Below, piece after piece: positions 1-9,717 of a stretch of DNA of 64,000 nucleotides. The number at the start of each line of letters is the position of its first letter. The first letter of the stretch is position 1. The notes beneath the pieces are model-generated. The model was not told where the DNA came from. It did not search any database and worked only from the letters and a program-made list of their open reading frames with translations. The position numbers and the translations under genes were made by a program. Source of the DNA: Sulfurovum sp. (GTDB taxonomy: Bacteria > Campylobacterota > Campylobacteria > Campylobacterales > Sulfurovaceae); contig JALTVI010000066.1 of the NCBI GenBank assembly GCA_027049035.1, forward strand, positions 62,001 to 126,000. Reading direction: 5' to 3'.

Positions 1-31
1 TCTCAAATCCGTTGGGCATTCTGGTACTCAT
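1..31 (-). CDS. 5' end of an unidentified gene (partial)
   Basis: An ATG at 31-29 opens a frame reading MSTRMPNGFE to the window edge. It has a good Shine-Dalgarno (AGAGGATACT) just upstream. It follows the oad genes on the same strand about 120 bp downstream of oadB. In Campylobacter the oadA-like pycB gene is adjacent to pckA, so PEP carboxykinase is a possible identity, but ten residues cannot show this. Confidence 0.5.
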   Translation of the reverse strand, partial: MSTRMPNGFE

Positions 32-68
32 AGTATCCTCTTTTTAAATATGTAGTTTCACTATGCCA

Positions 69-144
69 AAGCATACTTCAGAAAAACACTGTTTCTCTGA
101 AGTATACTTTTGCCGAATGATAGAGCAAGCAAGCTTACTCTATC
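69..144. terminator. Two stacked hairpins between oadB and the next gene
   Basis: Arms at 69-84 and 92-109 pair with two mismatches. Arms at 119-130 and 133-144 pair with one mismatch around a 2-nt centre. Neither has a long U-run on the minus strand, so Rho-independent termination of the oad operon is only a guess. They could equally be mRNA-stabilising or processing structures. Confidence 0.4.
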
Positions 145-151
145 TTGAATT

Positions 152-1501
152 TTACTTGAAAATCGACAGCAAAACACCGGCTGCGACTGCAGAACCGATC
201 ACTCCGGCCACGTTTGGTCCCATCGCATGCATCAGCAGGATGTTGCCAGGCTTCGCTTCCGAACCGACACGGCTTGAAACACGTGCTGCCATAGGTACGG
301 CAGAGACACCCGCTGAACCGATAAGCGGATTGATAGGCTCTTTGGAGAACTTGTTCATGATCTTGGCCATAAGCACACCTGCCGCAGTACCTGCAGCAAA
401 TGCCAGCAGACCGATCACCATAATTCCCAGCGTTTCGGCGACAAGAAACTTGTCCGCCTGCAGTGTCATACCGACACCGAATCCAAGGAAGATCGTAACG
501 ACATTGATCAGCGAGTTTTGCATCTCGTTGCTCAGTCTGTCTACTACGCCAGACTCTTTTGCAAAGTTACCAAACGCGAACGCTCCCATCAGCGGTGCCG
601 CATCAGGCAGTACCAGTGCAATCATCATAATGACAACGATCGGAAAGACAAGCTTCTCGAGTCTGTGTACCTTTCTGCTTGTCTTCATCACGATCTTACG
701 CTCCTCTTCCGTTGTCAGTGCCTTCATGATCGGAGGCTGAATGACCGGAACAAGCGCCATATAGGAGTATGCCGCAACCGCAATCGCACCCAGCATTTCA
801 GGTGCGAGTGCCGAAGCGATAAAGATCGATGTCGGGCCGTCGGCACCACCGATGATAGAGATGGCCGCAGACTGCTTCATCGTAAAGTCCACCATACCGG
901 TGTACTGTGAGAGTGCCGCCGCACCGACCAGTGAACCGAAGATGCCAAACTGTGCCGCACCGCCAAGCAGTGCCGTCTTCGGGTTGGCAAGCAGCGGTCC
1001 GAAGTCGGTCATCGCCCCTACCCCCATGAAGATCAGCAGCGGGAAGAATTCATTGGCAATACCCATATTGTAGATAATCCCCAGCATCCCGTGCGGTCCT
1101 GTCATATTGGCGATCGGGATGTTCGCAAGCAGTCCCCCAAACGCAATCGGCAGCAGCAGCAGCGGCTCGAAGCCCTTGGCAATGGCAAGGTAGAAGAGAA
1201 TGAAGACGATGATAAACATAATTACACGTCCCCAGCTCTGCGCAAAGAGACTTACCTCCTGGCCCTGGCCGTTCTTAACCCCTTCTTTCGGGTTGATGAT
1301 AGCATTGAGACCTGTCGTGTGGAAGAAGCTGACGATCAGTTCTCCGACACTCTTCTCTTTGTAGGTCGCCTTCTCTTCAGCGATCAGCTCCTGCTGCGTC
1401 TTGAATTGTTTCGCCGTTGTCTCATGCTCGCTCGCTGTCGCCGCACTGCTTAAGAAGGCGAAAGCGAAGAAAACAGAGAGTAGCAGATGTTTGATCTTCA
1501 T
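152..1501 (-). CDS. oadB: Sodium-pumping oxaloacetate decarboxylase, beta subunit
   Basis: Integral membrane subunit that couples decarboxylation of the carboxybiotin made by OadA to Na+ export. The 449-aa protein has many hydrophobic segments, the motif GGADGPTS at about 218-225 (its Asp is implicated in Na+/H+ handling in the Klebsiella subunit) and [14 protein letters not shown] at 161-174. The N-terminus resembles a cleavable signal (residues 1-24, ending SSAATAS) and is followed by an extra hydrophilic stretch to about residue 90, so it is slightly longer than the roughly 433-aa Klebsiella protein. It starts 2 bp after the oadA stop and is last of the OadG-OadA-OadB block. Family assignment is firm; the direction of the reaction in this organism is not visible. 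Confidence 0.95.
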   Translation of the reverse strand: MKIKHLLLSVFFAFAFLSSAATASEHETTAKQFKTQQELIAEEKATYKEKSVGELIVSFFHTTGLNAIINPKEGVKNGQGQEVSLFAQSWGRVIMFIIVFILFYLAIAKGFEPLLLLPIAFGGLLANIPIANMTGPHGMLGIIYNMGIANEFFPLLIFMGVGAMTDFGPLLANPKTALLGGAAQFGIFGSLVGAAALSQYTGMVDFTMKQSAAISIIGGADGPTSIFIASALAPEMLGAIAVAAYSYMALVPVIQPPIMKALTTEEERKIVMKTSRKVHRLEKLVFPIVVIMMIALVLPDAAPLMGAFAFGNFAKESGVVDRLSNEMQNSLINVVTIFLGFGVGMTLQADKFLVAETLGIMVIGLLAFAAGTAAGVLMAKIMNKFSKEPINPLIGSAGVSAVPMAARVSSRVGSEAKPGNILLMHAMGPNVAGVIGSAVAAGVLLSIFK

Positions 1502-1503
1502 GA

Positions 1504-3300
1504 TTACTCCATTGTTGCGAGAAGTTGTCCGTCGGCTACTGAATCATTGACGTTGACATTGATGGTTTTGATGGTTCCTGCCTGAGGTGCGGCAATGTCG
1601 ATTTCCATCTTCATCGCTTCAAGGATCATGATCACTTCACCCTCTTCTATCTTGTCGCCCGGATTTTTCAGGATCTTCCAGACGTTACCCGGAGTCTGTG
1701 AGTGAATCTCGATGCTGCCTGCACCGCCGGCTGCAGGTGCAGGTGCAGCGGCAGCCTCTGCCGCCGGTGCCGCGTTCGCTGCCGGAGTGATCTGAACGTC
1801 ACCGCTTCCTTCGACTACCTGAACACTGTACTGCTTGCCATCTACCACTACTGTATAATTTCCTGCCATATTCTCTTCTCCACAATCTTTTTCTTTTCCT
1901 TTTCTTACCATCAACGGTGATTCACCCTTGAGGAACGCAATACCCTTCTTGTCACAAGATGCCGCAATGAAGATGTTCTCTTCGCTTGTCTCAAGCCCCT
2001 CTTCTTCCAGAACCTTTTTCCAATGCGCGATCGACTTTGTCTCATCTCTATCGGCGATATCGAGCGGATTCTCGGTTGTCGGCTCGAGCTTGAGCTTTTC
2101 GCTTGCAAGCTTGACGATCTCAGGATCGGGCTCTACCGGCGTCTTCCCGAAGTAGCCAAGTACCATTCTGCCGTATCCCGGAGCGATCTGCTTCCAAGGT
2201 CCAAACATCACGTTGGCATACGCCTGCTGCCAGTAGAACTGGCTGACCGGTGTGACGGAAGTGCCGTAACCGCCGCGCTCAACCACCTCTTTCATCGCTT
2301 TGATGACATCGTCGAACTTGTCGAGGTCACCGTTGTCACGCATCATCTGCGTGTTGGCAGTCAGTGCGCCGCCAGGCATCGGCGAGAACGGAATGAGCGG
2401 TGATACCTGAGTCGCTTCAGGCGGAATCATATAGTCTGCCAGACACTCTTTGAGACGCTCTTCGTACTTGAGGATCTTGTCTAGCTGCAGATCGCCAAGG
2501 TTGTAGTTGGTTCCCTTGGTTGCATGCAGCATTGTCAGGATGTCAGGCTGTGACGTACCGCCGCTGACGGGGCTTGCCGCCATATCGATACCGTTTGCAC
2601 CCGCTTCGAGCGCTGCCAGATAGGAAGCGACGGAGACACCTGCTGTTTCATGTGTATGGAGTCGGAGATGTACGCTCTCGCCCAGCAGTTTACGTGCCAT
2701 CGCGATGGTTTCGTAAACTTTGTGCGGGTTGGCGGTACCCGATGCATCCTTGAAACAGACAGAATCGAACTCGATACCGCTGTCAAGAATGTTTCTGAGT
2801 GTCTTTTCGTAGAATGCCACATCGTGCGCACCCTTACATCCCGGAGGGAGGTCCATAATGGTAACGACCACTTCGTGGTTCATCCCGTGCTTCTTGATCA
2901 TCTCGCCTGAGTACATCAGGTTGTTGACATCGTTGAGCGCATCAAAGTTACGCACCGTTGTCGTACCGTGCTTTGCGAAGAGTTTTGCGAAGAGTTCGAT
3001 CATTTCGCGGCTTCCGGTATCGAGCATCACGGTGTTGATACCCCGTGAGAGTACCTGCAGGTTCGCATCCGGTCCGACAATTTCGCGGAATCCGTCCATC
3101 ATCTCGAAAGCGTTCTCCTGCAGATAGAAGAAAAGCGACTGGAAGCGCGCACCGCCGCCAAACTCGAAATGGGTGATACCCGCCTCTTTGGCCGCCTCGA
3201 CTGCCGGGAAGAAGTCATCCATCAGCACACGACCGCCAAAGACCGACTGGAAGCCGTCTCTGAAGGTTGTATCCATTACGTCAATATATTTTTTAGCCAT
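1504..3300 (-). CDS. oadA: Oxaloacetate decarboxylase / pyruvate carboxylase alpha (carboxyltransferase-biotin) subunit
   Basis: Transfers carboxyl between oxaloacetate and enzyme-bound biotin. The carboxyltransferase TIM barrel starts with [10 protein letters not shown] (10-19). It carries the carbamylated-lysine site CFKDASG (Lys184) and the metal-binding HTH (His215, His217). A conserved PYC/OADA domain follows, then an Ala/Pro-rich linker (about 500-525) and a C-terminal biotinyl domain with EAMKM (biotinyl Lys564). The 598-aa length fits OadA. It lies 14 bp after oadG and abuts oadB. The presence of OadG and OadB favours a membrane decarboxylase pump, but Campylobacterota homologues have also been named pyruvate carboxylase B (pycB), so the role may be anaplerotic. 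Confidence 0.95.
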   Translation of the reverse strand: MAKKYIDVMDTTFRDGFQSVFGGRVLMDDFFPAVEAAKEAGITHFEFGGGARFQSLFFYLQENAFEMMDGFREIVGPDANLQVLSRGINTVMLDTGSREMIELFAKLFAKHGTTTVRNFDALNDVNNLMYSGEMIKKHGMNHEVVVTIMDLPPGCKGAHDVAFYEKTLRNILDSGIEFDSVCFKDASGTANPHKVYETIAMARKLLGESVHLRLHTHETAGVSVASYLAALEAGANGIDMAASPVSGGTSQPDILTMLHATKGTNYNLGDLQLDKILKYEERLKECLADYMIPPEATQVSPLIPFSPMPGGALTANTQMMRDNGDLDKFDDVIKAMKEVVERGGYGTSVTPVSQFYWQQAYANVMFGPWKQIAPGYGRMVLGYFGKTPVEPDPEIVKLASEKLKLEPTTENPLDIADRDETKSIAHWKKVLEEEGLETSEENIFIAASCDKKGIAFLKGESPLMVRKGKEKDCGEENMAGNYTVVVDGKQYSVQVVEGSGDVQITPAANAAPAAEAAAAPAPAAGGAGSIEIHSQTPGNVWKILKNPGDKIEEGEVIMILEAMKMEIDIAAPQAGTIKTINVNVNDSVADGQLLATME

Positions 3301-3314
3301 GTATCAAACCTTGT

Positions 3315-3557
3315 TTATGATTTATTTTTACGAAATTCCGCGATAGCTGCGACGATAGCGGCAACATGGTGCGCATCATCGGTCGTACCGGTCTGGGGGG
3401 AGGAAGCTGGCGCTTCGGGCTCTTTTTCAGGAAAGTATTTGTTAATGATGATCGCCTGCCATTTCATTACCTGCACAAGCACGATAAGAAAGACAAAAAC
3501 GATAAGCATTCCCAAAACCATGAATTTGAGGGCTTCGCCTACTAAATTAATTTCCAT
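3315..3557 (-). CDS. oadG: Oxaloacetate decarboxylase gamma subunit
   Basis: An 80-aa protein with one transmembrane helix (about 10-32), a Pro/Ala-rich linker and a short C-terminal tail containing a His pair (DDAHH). This is the usual layout of OadG, which assembles the alpha and beta subunits at the membrane; in homologues the tail binds zinc. It is the first gene of the block, 14 bp before oadA. OadG proteins are poorly conserved, so size, topology and neighbours carry the call. Confidence 0.85.
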   Translation of the reverse strand: MEINLVGEALKFMVLGMLIVFVFLIVLVQVMKWQAIIINKYFPEKEPEAPASSPQTGTTDDAHHVAAIVAAIAEFRKNKS

Positions 3558-3626
3558 TTGGACACCTTATCATTTGGTTTACAAATTTTAAAACAGTTTT
3601 GCTTGAGTGAAGTTAAAAAGCACTTA

Positions 3627-5009
3627 TTATCGACGCTTTTTTCGCCGATTGTTATTTCGGGTAGCTTTTTGTTCATTTTCGTAACTCTCAAGCATCTCAT
3701 CGACTTTCTGCTGATCGAAGCCTATCTGGCTGCCGACAGCATGTGATTCACACGCAATAAAGGCAGAAACCAGCTTTTCAAGCAGCAGTTCGCGGTCCAT
3801 CTCAGAAAGTGTCTCGAGCAGATCCTGCGCCTGCGTATGTACAGGCACAGCTCTAAGTTGGTCAGCAAGGTAATCCAACGCATCGACATCAAGCTCTGAC
3901 CCGCCTTCGATAGTAGCCAGACGCATCTCGGCACCTACCTCTTTCTGGATACGCTGCAGTTCACGGAACTCTTCGGTTGTCACCAGCGTGATCGCCTGTC
4001 CGCTCTTGCCCGCACGCCCGGTACGCCCGATACGGTGTACATAGCTCTGAGGATCGAAGGGAATGTGGTAGTTGAAGACATGGGTGACATCCTTGACATC
4101 CAGCCCGCGCGCCGCCACATCAGTAGCAACCATGATCTTGCTCTCGCCTCTGCGGTAGGACTTGATGATCACTTCGCGGTCCTGCTGTTCCAGATCGCCG
4201 TGCAGCCCCGCGGCATTGAAGCCGAGTGCCTGCAGATGCTCAGTCAACCTATCTACTTCGCGTTTCATGCGGCAGAAGATGATACACTTATTGATCTCTT
4301 CGGTCTCGAGCAGTTTGACGATCGCTTCATCCCGCTGCGACTCGTTAATAACATAGTAGCGCTGCTCGATGACATTGTTGGTCGTCTCCTCTTCACCAAT
4401 GACAGAGATAAACTCGGGGTTGTAGAGAATATGCTCGGCAAGCTCCTTGATGGGCCTTGGCATCGTAGCGGAGAAGAGCAGTGTCTGGCGTGTTTGTGGA
4501 ATGTACTCGAAGATCTCCTTGATCTCGTCAAGGAAGCCCATATCGAGCATCTCGTCAGCCTCATCGAGCACGACAATCTCCGGGTTGAAACTGTCGATCT
4601 TCCCTTTTTTGTAGAGATCTTTAAGACGCCCCGGTGTTGCCACAACAATCTGCACTCCTTTATGGATGAGCGCGATTTGGCGTCCATATCCCACACCGCC
4701 GTACACGGTCAGCGTACGGATACCCGCAAAGCGTCCAAGATGGTAGAGTTCATCGCTCACCTGCGTTGCCAGTTCACGTGTGGGAGTGATGACCAGCGCA
4801 CGCTCGATCTCCCCTTTCGCAATCTTATCCATCATCGGCAGGCCGAATGCCGCTGTCTTGCCCGTCCCCGTATGTGCCTGAGCGACCAGGTCTCTTCCCT
4901 CCATTACCAGGGGAATCGCCATCTCCTGAATGGGACTTGGCTCTCTGAAGCCTGCGATCTTCACCCCTTTGGCAAGATCACGGTGAAAATTGAATTCACT
5001 GAATTTCAT
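3627..5009 (-). CDS. DEAD-box ATP-dependent RNA helicase
   Basis: Unwinds RNA duplexes in ribosome assembly or mRNA decay. The Q motif (FREPSPIQEMAIP, about 21-33), Walker A AHTGTGKT (45-52), DEAD (150-153), SAT (181-183) and HRIGRTGR (326-333) are all intact. A C-terminal extension of about 80 residues ends in a basic tail (NNNRRKKRR), as in RNA-tethering helicases. The 460-aa length is usual for RhlE/CshA-type proteins; which E. coli paralogue it matches cannot be decided by eye. It stands alone, 69 bp before oadG on the same strand. Confidence 0.93.
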   Translation of the reverse strand: MKFSEFNFHRDLAKGVKIAGFREPSPIQEMAIPLVMEGRDLVAQAHTGTGKTAAFGLPMMDKIAKGEIERALVITPTRELATQVSDELYHLGRFAGIRTLTVYGGVGYGRQIALIHKGVQIVVATPGRLKDLYKKGKIDSFNPEIVVLDEADEMLDMGFLDEIKEIFEYIPQTRQTLLFSATMPRPIKELAEHILYNPEFISVIGEEETTNNVIEQRYYVINESQRDEAIVKLLETEEINKCIIFCRMKREVDRLTEHLQALGFNAAGLHGDLEQQDREVIIKSYRRGESKIMVATDVAARGLDVKDVTHVFNYHIPFDPQSYVHRIGRTGRAGKSGQAITLVTTEEFRELQRIQKEVGAEMRLATIEGGSELDVDALDYLADQLRAVPVHTQAQDLLETLSEMDRELLLEKLVSAFIACESHAVGSQIGFDQQKVDEMLESYENEQKATRNNNRRKKRR

Positions 5010-5050
5010 TGTCTTCCTTTAGGCAGTACTACCTGCCCTGCAAAATTTCG

Positions 5051-5097
5051 TTCAAAACCTGTTTTGAACTTATCCAAACCTCCCGCGGGAGATTTGG
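5051..5097. terminator. Two perfect stacked hairpins after uppP
   Basis: TTCAAAAC/GTTTTGAA (5051-5068, 2-nt centre) and a 24-bp dyad at 5074-5097 built around the palindrome CTCCCGCGGGAG. They fill the 99 bp between the uppP stop and the helicase start. They lack a clear U-run, so terminator function is plausible but not shown. The stacked layout resembles that after oadB. Confidence 0.45.
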
Positions 5098-5108
5098 TAA
5101 ATCCACAC

Positions 5109-5873
5109 TTACAAAATGGCCAGCAGCAAAATCCCAAACACGATACGGTAGATACCGAACGCCACAAAGGTAAAGCGCTGCAGGAAAGCCAAAAAGAGCT
5201 TGATCGTAGCATACGCCACGACAAAAGCGACTAGGAAACCGATGAGAAACGCACCCCAGTTGGCATGCGCAAACTCATGGTAGTGCTTGAGCAGGTCATA
5301 ACCGCTGACAGCTGCCATGACCGGAATGGCAAGCAGGAAACTGAACTCCGCCGATGCCTTTCTGTCCAGCCCTACCAACAATCCACCGATGATCGTCGCA
5401 CCCGCCCTGCTGGTACCCGGTACCAGAGAAAAGATCTGTGCAATACCGATCCAGAGTGCCTGCGACCAGCTTATCTTCTCGACATCGCTTACATGGGTCG
5501 GTTTTTCTCGGTAAAAATACTCCACCACTAAAAAAATGATACCGCCGATGATGAACATCCAGGCGACCACTTCGACATTGAAGAGTGATTTGACAGTGTC
5601 TTTGAAAATGTAGCCGACAACGGCAAGAGGAAGAAAGGCAGCCAGCAGTTTCATCCACAGGTCGATCTTTTTGAAAGTGATCTTCTCGCGGTAGATCAGA
5701 ATGACGGCCAATATAGCGGCAAACTGTATGATGACTTCATACGCTTTTGTCAGATCGTTCTCCGCCACCCCCAGAAATTTTGACGCAACGATCATGTGCC
5801 CGGTCGAAGAGATGGGCAGAAACTCCGTAAACCCTTCGATGACCCCGATAATCACCGCCTGAAATATATCCAT
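5109..5873 (-). CDS. uppP: Undecaprenyl-diphosphatase
   Basis: Recycles the undecaprenyl carrier lipid for peptidoglycan and O-antigen synthesis at the inner membrane. It shows both BacA/UppP signatures: [14 protein letters not shown] (13-26), with the catalytic Glu and Ser/Thr cluster, and PGTSRAGAT (152-160), with the catalytic Arg. At 254 aa it has about eight hydrophobic segments and normal family length. It starts 42 bp after the ABC transporter stop on the same strand, so the two may be co-transcribed. Confidence 0.95.
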   Translation of the reverse strand: MDIFQAVIIGVIEGFTEFLPISSTGHMIVASKFLGVAENDLTKAYEVIIQFAAILAVILIYREKITFKKIDLWMKLLAAFLPLAVVGYIFKDTVKSLFNVEVVAWMFIIGGIIFLVVEYFYREKPTHVSDVEKISWSQALWIGIAQIFSLVPGTSRAGATIIGGLLVGLDRKASAEFSFLLAIPVMAAVSGYDLLKHYHEFAHANWGAFLIGFLVAFVVAYATIKLFLAFLQRFTFVAFGIYRIVFGILLLAIL

Positions 5874-5915
5874 AAACCAATTCCTTTAACGTCAAAGCCT
5901 GCGGCCTTGACTCTC

Positions 5916-7721
5916 TCACAGCATCGCGCTGAAGTAACTCTCATCCTTTGCAAGCAGCTGCGCCGGCGTACCGCTGTCAACAACTCTGCCCTCTTCGAGT
6001 ACATAGATCTGCTCCGCACTCTTGATGGTACTAAGCCGGTGGGCGATGGTGATGACTGTACGCTCTTTTAAAAAGTCATGCAGCGCTTCAAAGAGCTTCG
6101 CCTCCGTATGCACATCGAGAGCAGAGGTAGATTCGTCGAAAATGACCGCTTTGGGGTCTGCAAGCACCATACGCGCAATGGCCACCCGCTGACGCTGACC
6201 GCCGCTGAGCTTGATGCCGTCCTTTCCGACAAGCGTATCAAGCCCGTTCTCCAATCTGCCGATAACATCGCCAAGCTGCGCGATGCGTATTGCATTGTCG
6301 ATCGCTTCGTCGCTATAGGCGTTGCCAAGGGTAAGATTAAAACGCATTGTATCATTAAAGAGTTTAGGATGTTGCAAGATAAGATAGATATTTTCCCGTA
6401 TCGTCGCAAGTGCGACCTCTCGGTTTGAGACGCCGTTGTAGCGTATCTCGCCCTCTTCGAAGGGGTAGAACCCGACCAGAATGTTCGACAGCGTCGTCTT
6501 CCCGCTGCCGCTGGCACCGACAATGGCAACCTTGCTTCCGGGTTTGATATGCATATTGATATTTTCTAATATGTATTCGCGTTCGCCTTCCTCTTTCTCT
6601 CTTTCACCCTCACTGCTTTTTACATACCTGAAGTAAAGACCGCGCACATCGATCTGCACTGCACGATGCCCTTTGAACGGATCTTTACGCACCTTCGGCA
6701 GCGGCTCCTGCTCCATTTCAAAGATAGCATTGATACGATTGCACGCAGCCCTGGCTGTCGCCAGCACATACTGGAAGTTGATAACATCCTGCGTTGGTGT
6801 CACCATCACCCAGAGGTAGGAGAAGATCGCAAGCATCAGCCCTACCGAAAGGTCCGAATAGGCAACAGCAAGGATGCTCACTGCACGGAAGACTTCGTAG
6901 CCTGATAGGAATATCAGATAGGAGAGCTTCATTGCCGCATCGCTCTTGTAGCCGTAGTTGACCGAATGCTCTTTTAGCTCTTTGGCCTTTTTCTCACTCT
7001 CTTTGAAGAAATACGCCTCTTTGTTCGCTGCCTTTATCTGGTGAAAAAGCTCAAGGGTTTCGGAGAGGCTTGACTGAAAGAGCTCCACAGCCCTGTTCTC
7101 CTCCCGTTTGAGTTTACCGATGTTGCGGGAGAGTTTAACGGTAAAAAGCACCACAACGGGGTTGGTCAGCAAAATGAAGAGTGCCAGCTGCCAGTGTATC
7201 CAGAGCAGCACCACCGAAGAGAAGAGCAGAATCAAAGAGGAGACGATGAGTTTGGAGATAGTCGTGGAGACAAATCCGTCGATGGTCTCTACGTCGGTAA
7301 CAAGCTTGGAGGTGACCGCCCCCACCCGCATCGTCTCATACTCTTTGAGTGAAACTTTCTTGAGGTGATCCAGCAGAGCAACACGAAGCCTGTAGGTAAT
7401 ATTTTTTGATATGGAAACAAATATCTTTGTCTGCAATATCGACAGCAGCGTGCTGAGCAGCCGAAGCAGCAGAATGAATACCAATATGCCGATGACATAC
7501 CCTTTGGTGTCACTCTTCCAAAGATGTTCGGAGATCCAGCCAATAAAGTGATGGTCTTTACCAAGCAGGAGTTCATCGACGATAAGGGGAATAAAAAGCG
7601 GAATAATCACAACCAAAAGTGTTGCAAGAATCGCCACTATATTTCCTAATATCAATTCATTTCGATACTGCAGCAGATCACTGACGATGTGTCTGATACT
7701 GCATTGCTTTCCGCTTCGCAC
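5916..7721 (-). CDS. ABC exporter, fused permease and ATPase
   Basis: Half-transporter of the MsbA/MDR type, expected to act as a homodimer in the inner membrane. The six-helix domain covers about residues 20-320. The nucleotide-binding domain has Walker A GASGSGKTT (402-410), signature LSGGQ (505-509), Walker B VIFDE (526-530) and the switch His561. A short charged insertion rich in Glu and Lys (about 371-382) sits near the start of the NBD. The start is GTG, chosen because GAAGGA lies 5 nt upstream. The neighbour uppP hints at an envelope substrate, but none can be named. Confidence 0.9.
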   Translation of the reverse strand: MRSGKQCSIRHIVSDLLQYRNELILGNIVAILATLLVVIIPLFIPLIVDELLLGKDHHFIGWISEHLWKSDTKGYVIGILVFILLLRLLSTLLSILQTKIFVSISKNITYRLRVALLDHLKKVSLKEYETMRVGAVTSKLVTDVETIDGFVSTTISKLIVSSLILLFSSVVLLWIHWQLALFILLTNPVVVLFTVKLSRNIGKLKREENRAVELFQSSLSETLELFHQIKAANKEAYFFKESEKKAKELKEHSVNYGYKSDAAMKLSYLIFLSGYEVFRAVSILAVAYSDLSVGLMLAIFSYLWVMVTPTQDVINFQYVLATARAACNRINAIFEMEQEPLPKVRKDPFKGHRAVQIDVRGLYFRYVKSSEGEREKEEGEREYILENINMHIKPGSKVAIVGASGSGKTTLSNILVGFYPFEEGEIRYNGVSNREVALATIRENIYLILQHPKLFNDTMRFNLTLGNAYSDEAIDNAIRIAQLGDVIGRLENGLDTLVGKDGIKLSGGQRQRVAIARMVLADPKAVIFDESTSALDVHTEAKLFEALHDFLKERTVITIAHRLSTIKSAEQIYVLEEGRVVDSGTPAQLLAKDESYFSAML

Positions 7722-7851
7722 CGCAATCCTTCAAACTGTTTGGCGCATTATACCATTTTATCATTCATCCCCTCTCCACACTGTTACACACACGCCTGCA
7801 TAAAACGTGCTACAATAAGTCATGAGAACGAATGAGAGAAGAGAGGAACCG

Positions 7852-9030
7852 ATGTCACCACTGGGAAGTGCCCCATTCAAGCATGTTCCCATCAACCTTA
7901 TTACACTGAGGTTCCACAGGAATGCACTCAACCATGGATTTGCCGAATGGATCCGTGAAGCCCGCATCCTTCAGATACGTCTGGCCTTTCTGCTCGTTTC
8001 CATCCTTTATGTACTCTACGGCATCGCCGAACCCTACTTTGCGCCTGGCGAAACACTCTCAGTCGCACAACTGCTGCATATCTGTCTGATCGCACCCATC
8101 ACGTTCGTGATTGCGCTCTACCCCTCTTCCCGCTTTCTCAAAAAGAACTTTCAGCCCCTTGCCATACTTGCAACCTTTATCGCGTATATATGCTATCTTT
8201 ACCTTGTCAACCAAACAGGATTGGGCGGCCCCTATACTCCCGAACTCTACTTTATGATCCTCTGGATCTTCACTGTAGCGGGATTCCGTCTCTACCTTGC
8301 AACAGCATTTTCATTACTGCTGATTGCACTTGCACTCTTCAATGCACTGCAGCTTGATGCCACAGAAGCACTCTTCTATACGTACTGTTTCTGGCTCTTT
8401 ATCGCCTTTTGTCTGGCATTTCTCGGTGGACATCTGCTGGAGTACTGGTCGAGAGTACACTACTTCAACACCCTGACCCTGCATAATGAAATTACTGACC
8501 GGAAAGCGGTACAGGATCAGCTGAAATATCTCTCCGAACATGATCCGCTGACGGGTCTCTCCAACCGTATCAAACTCAGTAAACAGCTTGATGAGGCAAT
8601 AGAAACTGCTCGAAAGAGGGGGGAGAAACTTGCATGGATATTTATCGATATAGACAGATTCAAACATTTTAACGATACGGAAGGTCACGTTATGGGGGAT
8701 GCTCTGCTCAAGGCTATTGCCAGACGTCTGGTATCGTCTGTCAGGGAAAACGACATTATCGGGCGCATAGGCGGAGATGAGTTCATTGTCCTCCTTACCC
8801 ATATCAAAGAGACCGAAGATGCCCTCTCTATCGCCGAACATATCCGTGCTTCTCTTGCAGAGCCCTACAGGCTTGACACTGAAAAGAAGACGTATAAAAG
8901 CAGTGCAAGCCTCGGCGTTGCCCTCTTTCCCGAACACGGTAACAGCGAGATGGCACTCTCCAAATGTGCAGATGCGGCAATGTATCAATCAAAACAGAAG
9001 GGCCGCAACCAGGTATCACTCTGGTGTTAA
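7852..9030 (+). CDS. Membrane diguanylate cyclase (GGDEF)
   Basis: Makes cyclic di-GMP. The N-terminal half has about six transmembrane helices with no recognised ligand domain. The C-terminal GGDEF domain begins at DPLTGLSNR, with a metal-binding DID near 266 and an intact GGDEF (307-311). An RxxD inhibitory site (REND, 298-301) lies five residues upstream, so product inhibition is expected. ATG 7852 is preferred over 7822 because AGAGGAA is placed correctly before it and a possible -10 (TACAAT, 7811-7816) would put the transcript start near 7822. The gene converges on serB and their stop codons overlap within TTAA (9027-9030). 392 aa. Confidence 0.92.
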   Translation: MSPLGSAPFKHVPINLITLRFHRNALNHGFAEWIREARILQIRLAFLLVSILYVLYGIAEPYFAPGETLSVAQLLHICLIAPITFVIALYPSSRFLKKNFQPLAILATFIAYICYLYLVNQTGLGGPYTPELYFMILWIFTVAGFRLYLATAFSLLLIALALFNALQLDATEALFYTYCFWLFIAFCLAFLGGHLLEYWSRVHYFNTLTLHNEITDRKAVQDQLKYLSEHDPLTGLSNRIKLSKQLDEAIETARKRGEKLAWIFIDIDRFKHFNDTEGHVMGDALLKAIARRLVSSVRENDIIGRIGGDEFIVLLTHIKETEDALSIAEHIRASLAEPYRLDTEKKTYKSSASLGVALFPEHGNSEMALSKCADAAMYQSKQKGRNQVSLWC

Positions 9031-9650
9031 ACGATCTTTAAAATTTCAGTCAGGTCTTTGACATCCACACAGTGCGTCGCTGCCTCTTTTAAAACAGGCT
9101 TGGCACAGAATGCCACACGGGTATCGGCATGGGTGAACATGCTCAAATCGTTGGCACCGTCACCGACAACAAGGGTATCTCCCCTGCCCACTCCCAGGAG
9201 TTTCTGCATACGCACGATCATATCACCTTTGGCATCGGAGTACATCATCTCACCCCCTACCCGTCCGGTAAGGATCCCCTCTTCATCGTGCAGGAAGTTG
9301 GAGAAGTCTGCATCGATACCTAGTCTCTCACACGCAGGCTTTGTGGCGTTTCTGAAGCCTCCGGAGAAACAGACCACGGTGAAGCCTCTCTCTTTGAGTC
9401 CTGCTACCGTCTCTGCCGCACCAGGCATCATGGGAAGATCGGCACAGATTGTATCGACCTTGGCCTTCTCAAGCCCCTCAAGCAATGCCACACGCGCCAC
9501 AAGCGACTTGAAGAAGTCAAGCTCTCCCGCCATCGCACGCTCCGTAATGGCAGCCACCTGCGCCTCAAGCCCCAACGGCTTTGCCAGAAAATCGATGGTC
9601 TCCCCGTCCATCAGTGTCGAATCGAAATCAAATACGGCCAGCTTCGCCAT
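9027..9650 (-). CDS. serB: Phosphoserine phosphatase
   Basis: HAD-superfamily enzyme for the last step of serine synthesis. The catalytic motif VFDFDSTL carries nucleophile Asp8 and acid Asp10. Motif II is CFSGGF, and the metal-binding motif VGDGANDLSM is intact. At 207 aa it is a normal SerB without an N-terminal ACT domain. The frame is open further upstream, but ATG 9650 has a good Shine-Dalgarno (AGAGGTATCCCG) and begins the conserved HAD strand. It is divergent from metF with 67 bp between. Confidence 0.93.
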   Translation of the reverse strand: MAKLAVFDFDSTLMDGETIDFLAKPLGLEAQVAAITERAMAGELDFFKSLVARVALLEGLEKAKVDTICADLPMMPGAAETVAGLKERGFTVVCFSGGFRNATKPACERLGIDADFSNFLHDEEGILTGRVGGEMMYSDAKGDMIVRMQKLLGVGRGDTLVVGDGANDLSMFTHADTRVAFCAKPVLKEAATHCVDVKDLTEILKIV

Positions 9651-9717
9651 CGGGATACCTCTTTGTATAGTTAATTTTGGTAGAATTATAACCAATTTAA
9701 GACAAAGAGTACGATTT

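Noticed and set aside
4035-5234. 399-codon open frame on plus across the DEAD-box helicase
   Set aside because: Antisense to an intact helicase with all motifs; the translation has no family character.
9058-9717. N-terminal extension of metF to 526 codons
   Set aside because: It would be antisense to serB throughout; the MetF domain starts at ATG 9718.
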